64,000 bases of DNA from Fallopia convolvulus (Eukaryota; Streptophyta; Magnoliopsida; Caryophyllales; Polygonaceae): positions 20,506,200-20,570,199 of the forward strand of contig OZ024724.1 in assembly GCA_964016875.1 (NCBI GenBank). Direction: 5' to 3'. A model generated the notes under the pieces. The model saw nothing but the letters and a program-made list of their open reading frames with translations. It was not told the origin of the DNA and ran no database searches. Position numbers and translations under genes: made by a program. This document shows positions 47,734 to 56,961 of this stretch, piece by piece; position 1 is the stretch's first letter, and each line of letters starts with the position of its first letter.

Positions 47734-48742
47734 TTATTTCATCCTCACTTCTTGAAGCAAAGTCGGTTGACGCTCCATAATACTCAGTCTACCCTGGTAA
47801 TGCTGAATCTGTACCCCGATTCCGTACCTCATCAGCTCTCTCTGTAGTTGGGGTTGAGCAGTTAAACGAGCCAACATACATTCTTGAGAGGTCTTCCTAC
47901 TAAGTGCATCAGCAACTATGTTCACCTTCGTTGGGTGGTAAAGGATTTCCAAGTCATAGTCCTTCAGCAACTCAAGCCATCTCCACTGTCTCATGTTCAA
48001 TTCTCTCTAAGTAAAGATGTAATTGAGACTCTTATGATCTGTCATCACCTTGCATGTACTCCAATACAAGTAATGACGCTAAACCTGTAGGTCATGTACC
48101 AATCATGAGTAGGGTAATTTTGCTCATCCGACTTCAACTGTCTCGAGGCATAAGCAATCACTCTATCCCGCCGCATCAACACACATCCCATGCCCACCTT
48201 TGAGGCATCACTATAAATCACAAACTCCTCATTCCCCTCAGGAAGAGAAAGTATATGGGCCGAAATTAATCTCCTCTTCAGCTCATGGAAACTTCTCTGG
48301 CAGGCCTCATTCCACTCAAAACGAGTGGTCTTCTTTAGCAAGTCTGTAAGTGGTTGGGCTATACGGAAGAACCCTTCCACGAACCTCCGGTAGTACCCCG
48401 CTAAACGTAGGAAACTTCGCACCTCCTTCACATTTCTTGGGGGTTCCCACACTCTTACAACCTTGATTTTCACAGGTCCACCATTACTCCCTTAGCAGAC
48501 ACCACATGTCCCAGAAAGGTGAGTTCCAGTAGCAAGAACCCAAACTTGGATAGCTTAGCAAACAACTGATGTCGCCGCAACACTTGCCTAAGGTGTTCTG
48601 CGTGCTCCTCTTCATTATGGGAGTAAATCAGGATGTCATCAATGAATACCACCACAAATTTGTCCAAGAAATCTATAAACACTCAATTCCTCAACTCCAT
48701 GAACATTGCGGGTGCATTAGTTAATCCGAACGGCATCACCAC
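47734..48742 (-). pseudogene. Gypsy element 1 reverse transcriptase/RNase H remnant, cut by gypsy element 2
   Basis: From right to left on the minus strand: FLDKFVVVFIDDILIYS (FIDD active site), LTFLGHVVSAKGV, VRSFLRLAGYYRRFVEGFF, EFVIYSDASKVGMGCVLM, IAYASRQLKSDEQNYPTHD and DYDLEILYHPTKVNIVADAL. Frameshifts occur near 48045 and 48470. The domain stops abruptly at 48742 where the LTR of element 2 begins; the 5' part of element 1 (rest of RT, protease, gag, other LTR) is not in the window. Confidence 0.9.
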
Positions 48743-50400
48743 TGTAATAACCCTCTTTTTCAAGAAGGACAATTATGTAATTTCCTTTTTATTTTGTTTA
48801 ATAAAATAAATTATGGCAATATTCTCATAATAATGATATATTGCTTACCTAATTTATTTTATCATATGAAAGTTAAGAAACTAACCTCTAAAGGGTTATT
48901 TGAAATAATAATGGACCTTACCCATATGTTAAAGAAAAATAAATAAATAAAATTAGAATTTTAAGAGAAATATATTAAAAGTGTTTAAAACATATTTTTA
49001 TAAATAAAGAGAATTGTTGTAAAAATATTTTGAATTACAAGTTTTATTCCTTCAAAAGATATTAATGATAAATATTAGTATCAAGGGCTTTTTTTGTTCA
49101 TTTCTTAAACTAGAGGGGTTGTTTGTGCAAATTCTTGAAAATAGATTCAAATATGGGTGTTCTTCTTCTCCAACTTGCTCTTAACTTCAAATGAGGAATT
49201 TGATCTCGTTATTTAACGGAAATAGATTACGTAAAATCCTACTTGTCATATTTTTAACCCTCTACAAGTTCCCTCAATCAATTTGGGAGCAATCAATCAA
49301 ACTCATCCCGAAAATCTCGTTCTAGGTCAAAGTGCAACGTTTTTGGAATCCTTCAAATTAAATTCGAATTCAAGAAGGATAAGGTCGGATTTAAGATGGA
49401 AAGTATTGGGAGGAGTCAAAGGACGGAATAGAGAATCAATCCCAATTCAACTACAAGATAAATCACCCATAAATGGGCGAAATCAACGGGATAGTGTCGA
49501 AGGCATTAATGGAGGATGTCGGGCTTGTTTTTGGAGCATTGAAGCTCATTCTTGTCCCTATAAATATCTCTTGACATTGGCTATATAATCCTGAGATAAA
49601 ACACTCCCTTTCCAATCGAGAATTGGTCAAAAATCGATCTAGAAACCCACACAAAAATCCGGCTCTATTTTAGTTCAAACCCACCGGAGCCGCCTGTTCA
49701 GTGGTATTTTCCGCCCCCCACAGACCACCCCAGGCGCCGACTCTACCAACTGTAGAAATCCACGCTCGTCCCGATTCCAACGACACCTCACACGCCTTGA
49801 ACAGATTCCAGACAAAGGAGAAAGAAGCCTCTGAAGTCGAAGTCGCGCAAGTGTTGATGCTACTGTAAGTAGCAGGCCCGCGGGCCCGACCCGGCCCATG
49901 CAACTTGTCTTCTTACACAATTCACCCTATTTTATGTATTTGATTAATTGGGGTATTTAAAATAAAATAAATATTATTAAATCTTAATTTATAAGATGTT
50001 AAAAATATTTTTATGATATTTTTATGGAAGAGAAGTAGAAAGTATATATTTTTATATAAGTTGCAAATAGAAAGGAAATGATGAATATTATTAATTTTAT
50101 ATCTTAAAAACATGTACTTTGCAATAGGATATGATTTTTATTGAAATAACATATGGGTAAATAATTTTAGTTAATATGTATGCATAAAGATAAAGATTCT
50201 ATAATATGCAATGCAAAGAAATTAAAAAGGTCCTACATTAATAAAGAAAGATTTTATTAATGTTAATAATACAAGTTTATTAGAAATATAAACTTACGAG
50301 TCATAAGAATTTAACTTACAAGGAAAAGTTGAACAAAATAAATTTCTCATAATTTATTTTGTATCTTATGTATGAATCAGGAAAAAGGATATCAATCGTT
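48743..50400 (+). repeat. 5' LTR of gypsy element 2 (3' limit not resolved)
   Basis: Starts TGTAATAACCCTCTTTTTC, the same start found at 55077 and 55382. A TATAAATA box at 49559-49566 followed by transcribed-looking leader places the promoter within it. The GC-rich 49680-49910 stretch lies in the predicted R/U5 part. The end cannot be fixed because the other copies are truncated after about 110 bp; 50400 is a rough limit. Confidence 0.65.
49559..49566 (+). promoter_or_regulatory. TATA box of the gypsy element 2 LTR
   Basis: TATAAATA within a sequence (CCCTATAAATATCTCTTG) of standard plant TATA form, in the sense orientation of element 2. Confidence 0.55.
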
Positions 50401-50746
50401 GGATTGCAAGCTCGTCTAAGATAATTCTCACTCGCCTTCGAAACAAGGCAAGTGGTGGTTTGCTCTCATATTTTTATCATGAATATTTTTATTCATGTAT
50501 GCATGTTATGTTTGGAACGCTTGTTTGAATAAAATGAACTTAGGTTATTATAGAACTAATGACCGCGTTGAAATGTACAAATGAACTAGGGTTTATTATG
50601 CATAGAAATAATGACCCCATGATAGCTTATTGTTATTATTATTACTATTATTCTTCAACAACTTCATAATCCCACTCTATGACTATAGAATTATGGATTG
50701 TTCTATAGGTTATTAATCATTCTTTACCTTGTCTATATGGCAAACA

Positions 50747-51386
50747 ATGGTGTTCACTCGAAGTCAAACCAAAGCCTTACGACCTGTCCAAGAAGCTAGC
50801 CCTCCACCTTCCATCAAAATTGTGCTGACCTTTGAAGAATTCATGGAGGAAAATGAAGTCGCCTCCATTGAAGTTGAGTCGCCACCAACTCATGTGGTTC
50901 CCTTAGAGCCAAATGAGGAACCTAAGGAAGAGGAACCGAAGGTGGAGTACACTCCCAACGCATCACCCAATAATGTCCAGGCTACTGAGGAGTACCATCC
51001 TCAGGAGGAAGCTGCTAACCAAGAAGAACACCATTACGAGTATCATCCATGGGAAACTCGTGCAGCTGTTGGTGACTTTAGTCCTAGACATTTATGGGCT
51101 GACAATATCCTACTAGGTGACCATATGGAGTCTTGGTACGCGATGTTGGCTCGTCATGAAGTGGTGATCAACCATCATGAGAGGAGAACGCGCCGGTGCG
51201 TCAATAATGCGTCGCAAGATCCAACAGGGTTTGGAGTTGCTAGAGAACAACGGGGCAGTCAAGGACCCTAGGAGTTTCGATCCCGTGTTCTTGGATATGT
51301 ATTGCTATCGCTTGGGAGCGCCAAGGAAGAAGAATACGATGCCCGCTGCTAAGTATAGGAAGGCGTTCCGCCAACCTAAACCATAG
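50747..51386 (+). pseudogene. Gypsy element 2 gag-like remnant, acidic, no zinc knuckle
   Basis: From the ATG at 50747 the product starts MVFTRSQTKALRPVQEA and is rich in Glu/Pro (EEPKEEEPKVEY), with ADNILLGDHMESWYAMLARH later. After a frameshift near 51250 it continues LENNGAVKDPRSFDPVFLD and ends AFRQPKP at 51386. Position and the MVFTRSQT start fit gag, but capsid and CCHC motifs are absent, so much of gag is deleted. Confidence 0.5.
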
Positions 51387-51689
51387 GGTGTCGTTCATTA
51401 GTACTTCGAGCTTTGCCTTAGTTATGGTTTGAATCGTATTTGGTTTAGTTTCATCGAATTGAACTATGTTGGTTTGCTTTGCTGTTATTGGAGTTGTGTC
51501 ATCTTTGAGTCAAGTTGAACTCAGTTATGATAGAATGTTAAACAATTCTACCTTTATGAATAAAGAATTTGGATTTTATGTTATGAGATTACCAGTTGGA
51601 GATCAAATGTCTCAATCGATAGAGTTTAGTTTATGAATCTTCAAAGGATCAACACTCGTAGCACGAACATAGTTTCGTTTAGCCTTTTG

Positions 51690-51994
51690 CTGTGAATCTT
51701 CCTAATGTGGAGAAGATTGTGTGTACCAAGCAAATCACTGACTTTTCGATCACCATCTAAGGGACAAAGTGTGATGTTGACCTTATCTATGTACCTATGG
51801 CCCCATATGATATAATCTTGGGGATGGACTGGTTAACTCGTCATGGAGTTGAGATAGATTTCAACACTAGAACCGTAATTTTCACAACCGGAGGCAGATA
51901 TGTTTGCAAGTTCAAGGGGCAAGGAGAAGCTAAGAACGAGAAAATGGTTAATGCTATGAAGGCAATGAAGATGCTTCAACAAGGGTGCACATGA
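51690..51994 (+). pseudogene. Gypsy element 2 protease C-terminal remnant
   Basis: MAPYDIILGMDWLTRHGVEI is the conserved block downstream of the active site in plant gypsy aspartic proteases. Upstream, the frame with TKQITDFSITI is broken by a TAA, and the catalytic D[TS]G is not found. Confidence 0.8.
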
Positions 51995-52059
51995 TTCTTG
52001 TGTTTTATGGAAATGATTGAAAAGAAAGATGTAAAACTATAAGAGATCCCTGTTGCTAG

Positions 52060-53260
52060 AGAGTTGTCGATGTCTTTTCAGAAGAGGTTCCAGGATTACC
52101 ACCTCATCGTGAAGTAGAGTTCACAATTGAGTTGGAACCATGGACTATACCTATTTCTAAGACACCCTACAGAATGGCCCTTTTGGAAATGAAGGAATTA
52201 AAGGAGCATTTAGAGGAATTGCTTGAAAAAGGGTACATCAGACCAAATGCTTGACCTTGGAGAGCACCAGTTCTGTTTGTAAAGAAGAAAGATGGAACCT
52301 TCAGACTCTGCATTGACTACCGGGAATTGAACAAGGTCACCATCAAAAACAAATATCCATTGCCAAGGATTGACGATCTTTTAGACCAATTGCGAGGAGC
52401 AAGGGTATACTCCAAGATCAATTTAAGGTCAAGATATCACCAACTTCGAATTCGTGAGAAGGACATCCCTAAGACGTCATTCCGCACACGACATGGACAC
52501 TATGAGTTTGTGGTCATGCCTTTTGGACTTACAAACACCCCAACAGTATTTATGGATTTGATGCATCGGTGTTTTCGAGGATACCTCGACAAATTTATAG
52601 TGGTCTTCATCGACGACATTCTTATCTATTCACCTAGTGAAGCAGCTCATGAAGAACACCTCAAGATCATTCTACAAATCCTTAGGCAAAACGAGTTGTA
52701 TGCCAAGATGTCGAAGTGTGTTTTTTTTAGCTGAAGAAAGTTTCATTTATAACAATATTATCAACCAAGAAGGGGTAATGACAGACTCTCAAAAAATCCA
52801 AGCAGTTGCAGATTGGAAGCAACCTCAGAATGTGAAAGAAGTTCGTAGCTTTCTTGGTCTTGTAGGATACTATAGGAGATTTGTGGAAGGATTTTCAAAG
52901 ATCTCTCTTCCTATGACTAGTTTGCTTCGTAAGTTTCACAAGAAGTTTGTGTGGAATGAGAAATGCGAGGCAAGCTTTTAAGAACTTAATAGGCGTTTGA
53001 CTAGTGCTCCGATTTTGACTCTACCCGATGGGTTGAATGGGTATGTAGTATACAATGATGCATCTAAACAAGGTTTAAGACGCGTTCTCATGCAACATGG
53101 GAAGGTTATTGCATATGTATCTCGTCAATTGAAGACATATGAGGTGAACTATCCGACTCATGACTTGGAGTTAGTTGCAGTTGTGTTTTCTTTGAAGATT
53201 TGGCGTCACTACCTATATGGTGTGAAGTGTCAGATTTTCACTGACCCATAAGAGTTTGAA
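52060..53260 (+). pseudogene. Gypsy element 2 reverse transcriptase/RNase H remnant
   Basis: In order: RAPVLFVKKKDGTFRLCIDY, VYSKINLRSRYHQLRI, FVVMPFGLTNTPTVFMDLM, KFIVVFIDDILIYS, VRSFLGLVGYYRRFVEGF, YVVYNDASKQGLRRVLMQHG and YPTHDLELVAVVF. The first catalytic Asp (normally SKIDLRSGYHQ) is Asn and the following Gly is Arg; the RNase H block YSDAS reads YNDAS. Stops and frameshifts near 52252, 52730, 52981 and 53250 add to the damage. Confidence 0.92.
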
Positions 53261-53329
53261 GTATGTCTTCACTCAGAAGGAGTTGAACATGAGGTAGCGA
53301 AGATGATTAGAACTACTTAAAGACTATGA

Positions 53330-54890
53330 CATCGAATTGCTTTACCATCCAGGTAAGGCTAATGTTGTAGCTGATGCATTGAGTCGTGAAACCTCTTTGG
53401 AATCCATGGTGGCAGCGGTCACCGCTCAACCAATGCTACAAAGGGAACTGATCCAGTGCGAGATTGAGGTTTGGTTCAGACGTCAACGTGGTAGTATGAA
53501 TATGTTGGAGATTCATGCTACCCTTCTAGATCAAATAAAGGAAAAACAGGTTGAAGATGTCATGCTAGTTAAGATAAGCTGTGAGGTGCAAGAAGGAAAG
53601 GCACCTGGCTTTATCATTCAGGATGATGGATCGTTATGGTTTCAAGACCAAATTTATGGTGTCAATCGATGAGGAGATTCGCCTTCTGATTTTGAAAGAA
53701 GCGCATTCATTAGCATACTCAGTCCACCCGATATCGAGTAAGATGTACAAAGATTTGCGCAAGAATTTCTGGTGGCCAAATATGAAGAATGATGCGGTAG
53801 AGTTTCTAGCAAAATGTTTGGTATGCCAGAAGGTGAAGATTGAACACAAGAGACCAGGGGGAATTGCAACCATTACAAGTGCTGGAATTGAAAGAGGAAG
53901 ATATTGCTATGGACATTTGTGACGGGCCTTCCTAATACTCAAGGACAGAAGGATGCTATTTGGGAAGTCATTGACATACTCACAAAAAGTGAACACTTCA
54001 TAGCAACAAAGAAAACATGGGGAGTGCAAAAGCTAGCTGAGACTTTTGTGCATGATAGTACGTTTACATGGTACTCCGAAGACAATAGTTTCTGATCGTG
54101 ATGGAAGATTCATGTCGGGATTTTGGAAGGAGCTACATCATCCATGGGGATAGAGCTAAGGTTCAGTATTGCTTTTCATCCCCAAACCGATGGACAATCC
54201 GAAAGGACCATCCAAACATTGGAAGATATGCTTAGGGCTTGTGTACTAGACCGTCCAATTAGTTGGGATACTAGCTTAAGTTTGGTAGGATTCACATATA
54301 ACAACAGTTGGCATTCAACCATTAAGATGGCTCCTTTTGAGGCTCTATATGGACAGAAATGTCGTTCACCGATTTATTGGGACGAGAATGCTGATAAGAT
54401 TCTTCTAGGCTCAGAATTGGTGGAGAGGACTACTTCCAACATTGCTTTAATCCGACAAAGAATGTTGACAGCTCAGAGTCGACAAAAATCCTATGCTGAC
54501 CTGAAGCGAAGGGATATTGAGTTTGAAGTGGGACACATGGTTTTCGTTTGAGTGTCTCCATCTAAAGGTGTTTTTTCTTTGGAAAACGAGGAAAGCTTAA
54601 CCCTCATTACGTTGGACCGTTTGAGATTTTAGAACGGATTGGCAAACTTGCCTATCGACTTGCCCACCCGCCATCTGCGCATCCAGTTCATAATGTCTTC
54701 CATGTATCGCTGATTCGCTATTGCGAGAGTATGTTCCAAATGAATCCCATATAAAGAAGTACCACTAGTGAGCATCCTTTGGTCCAAGAACTGTGGAGAA
54801 GAAGTCACTTGGGAGACATGGGAGACAAAACAGGATATGCATAGAAAAATTACAGAGTTATTCTCTACCTAGTTTCCGGGACGAAATTAT
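53330..54890 (+). pseudogene. Gypsy element 2 integrase and chromodomain remnant
   Basis: YHPGKANVVADALSRETSLE leads into the integrase zinc finger (EAHSLAYSVHP, KNFWWPNMKND, CLVCQKVKIEH). The catalytic core is represented by a broken SDRDGRF-type stretch near 54095 and by FHPQTDGQSERTIQTLEDML. Then come YNNSWHSTIKMAPFEALYGQ and a C-terminal part ending EEVTWETWETKQDMHRKITE, the chromodomain end. Frameshifts and stops occur throughout. Confidence 0.9.
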
Positions 54891-55119
54891 TTTTAAGGGG
54901 GCACTATTGTAATAACCTCCCTTTTCTTTGATGGATATCTAGTAAGTCAAACCTAGTTTCGGGGACGAAACTATTTTTAAGGGGACACTATTGTAATAAC
55001 CTCCCTTTTCTTAGATGAATATCTAGTAAGTAGAACCTAGTTTCGGGGACGAAACTATTTTTGAGGGGGGTACTATTGTAATAACCCTCTTTTTCAAGAA
55101 GGACAATTATGTAATTTCC
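54868..55119 (+). repeat. Three tandem 84-bp units carrying polypurine tract plus LTR start
   Basis: Units begin CCTAGTTTC at 54868, 54952 and 55036. Each holds GGACGAAA.TATTTTTAAGGGG followed by ACTATTGTAATAACC, so the TGTAATAACC start occurs at 54908, 54992 and 55077. Only the last continues into the genuine LTR (CCCTCTTTTTCAAG). Units differ at a few positions. Confidence 0.9.
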
Positions 55120-55182
55120 TATTTATTTTGTTTGATAAAATAAATTATGGCAATATTCTCATAATAATGATAGATTGCTTAC
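55077..55182 (+). repeat. 3' LTR of gypsy element 2, truncated after 106 bp
   Basis: Matches 48743-48848 with about three differences, then stops at GATTGCTTAC where gypsy element 1 sequence begins. The stop is the right breakpoint of the tandem duplication. Confidence 0.88.
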
Positions 55183-55499
55183 ACTTGGATAGCTTAGCAA
55201 ACAACCGATGTCGCCTCAACACTTGCCTAAGGTGTTCTGCGTGCTCCTCTTCATTACGGGAGTAAATCAGGATGTCATCAATGAATACCACCACAAATTT
55301 GTCGAAGAAATCTATAAACACTCAATTCCTCAACTCCATGAACAGTGCGGGTGCATTGGTTAATCTGAACGGCATCACCACTGTAATAACCCTCTTTTTC
55401 AAGAAGGACAATTATGTAATTTCCTTTTTATTTTGTTTAATAAAATAAATTATGACAATATTATCATAATAATGATATATTGCTTACCTAATTTATTTG
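55183..55499. repeat. Second copy of the gypsy 1 / gypsy 2 junction
   Basis: 55183-55381 repeats 48544-48742 (element 1 reverse transcriptase, minus strand) and 55382-55499 repeats the first 118 bp of the element 2 LTR. There are about nine or ten substitutions and no indels, so the offset is exactly 6639 bp. The copy is cut at 55499 by the Sirevirus LTR. Confidence 0.92.
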
Positions 55500-56557
55500 T
55501 GTTGGATCGTAATCGGTTAGCAGTGAGCTTGGGAACTGGCAATTAAGTTGTTCCCAAGGCAGCGGAAGTAAATAATCGCAAGTACTAAAAATAATTAAGG
55601 GGACAGTTCCTTTATAGAGGAACCCCACTACAACCAACTAGTTGTATGGGTAAACCTCTACCTCCGCTTGGAGGATTTTGAATGACTTACTTATATTGAT
55701 TGCTTTGTTCCTTAGTTACACAGCCGGATTTACACTTCTCTGTTCCTACAAGTTCTTCCTAACTCTAGCAACACTAGTAAATCCTCTCAACTGAGTTCCT
55801 AAGCTCACAACAGCAAAACACAAGTAACTCAAACCTTACGCTGACTTCTCAGTTCCCTTGCTCCAGGGAACTTCAGCTTCACCGTCGTCGAGATCACACA
55901 CTCGCCGGCGGGGACTTCTCTTCCTTTTCTTTCTCTTCTCAGATGTGGGTGTTTTGTAAGTTCTGGGAGAAGTACTCAAACCGAGTACTATTCATTTGGC
56001 TTTATAGTCCATTTGTCTTGGGCAGTAGCATCTTTCGTTTGTGTCCAAAATGCCCTTTGCTTGATGCCCAAGTTGTACTTTCTTCACATGTGACTTTGGT
56101 TTGAACTAGGTCAACTTCTTGAATCAATCGGACCGTTGGATGAAGCGTGACAGTCTGATCCTCAGACTGTTCCCTCTGGCTGTCTGAGACAGGATCCCGC
56201 GATCTGCGCTGAACGGTCGTTGTCTTCACATGTGAGTTCCCATTTCATGGGAACTGACTTCTTCAGAGTTCCCTTGATGGAAACTCTTCATCGTTGTAAG
56301 CTTGTGTTTTCTTGTTTGTTTCTGGGAGTTCCCACTTCAAGGGAACTTTCCTCTTCAGAGTTCCCTTGATGGAAACTCTTCATTGTGGCTAGCAGTGGCT
56401 TTGTCATTCATAGGAGTTCTTTGTTGTATCTGTGTTCCTTAGAAGTACTTGAACAAACCACATTAGTTCCCTATGGTGTTTGTCATTATCAAAACTTAAA
56501 GAGGAATGAATCGTTGATCCGTTGCTTAGAACCAGAGGTCCCAACAACGTCCCAACA
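55500..56557 (-). repeat. 3' LTR of a Sirevirus-type Ty1/copia element
   Basis: Bounded by TGTTGG at 55500 and CCAACA at 56557, with a polypurine tract immediately outside at 56558-56575. On the minus strand a TATAAA box lies at 56001-56006. Within the LTR, AGTTCCC..GGGAACT hairpin words and the block AGAGTTCCCTTGATGGAAAC are duplicated (near 56268 and 56358). Its partner LTR lies beyond the right edge. Confidence 0.88.
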
Positions 56558-56961
56558 ATTTCCCCCTTTTTGATGATGACAAACCCATAAAAAAATGCAA
56601 ATATTTCAATGAATGATATGTTGATGAGTTCCTAAGTATGATTTTGGGAAATCACTCTTAGTGAGACATTTAGATTTAGGGAGCCACTTCTGGTGAGACA
56701 CATAGTTCCTATTAGGCTTTTTATGCAATTGTTCCCCCTTAGCTTATGCGTGGTCTGTGATGACTTAAACTTTGAACTCATCTCACATTTTTTATCTTTC
56801 CCCCTTTTGACATCATCGAAAATCAAGCAAAGCAATATTAGGAAAGAATGGAACACGCAATCAAAATAAAGACCATTTCATTACTTAAGATAATATGTAC
56901 AATGGGAACCCAAGTACAATTTTGTGGTCATTTTTGGATTAAGGGAACAAGAAGGGAGAGA
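56558..56961 (-). promoter_or_regulatory. 3' untranslated region with three polypurine-like tracts
   Basis: On the minus strand, AAAAAGGGGGAAAT adjoins the LTR (56558-56571), and further tracts TAAGGGGGAAC (about 56730-56740) and CAAAAGGGGGAAAG (about 56799-56812) lie upstream. Multiple polypurine tracts before the 3' LTR are a known hallmark of Sireviruses. No coding sequence. Confidence 0.7.
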
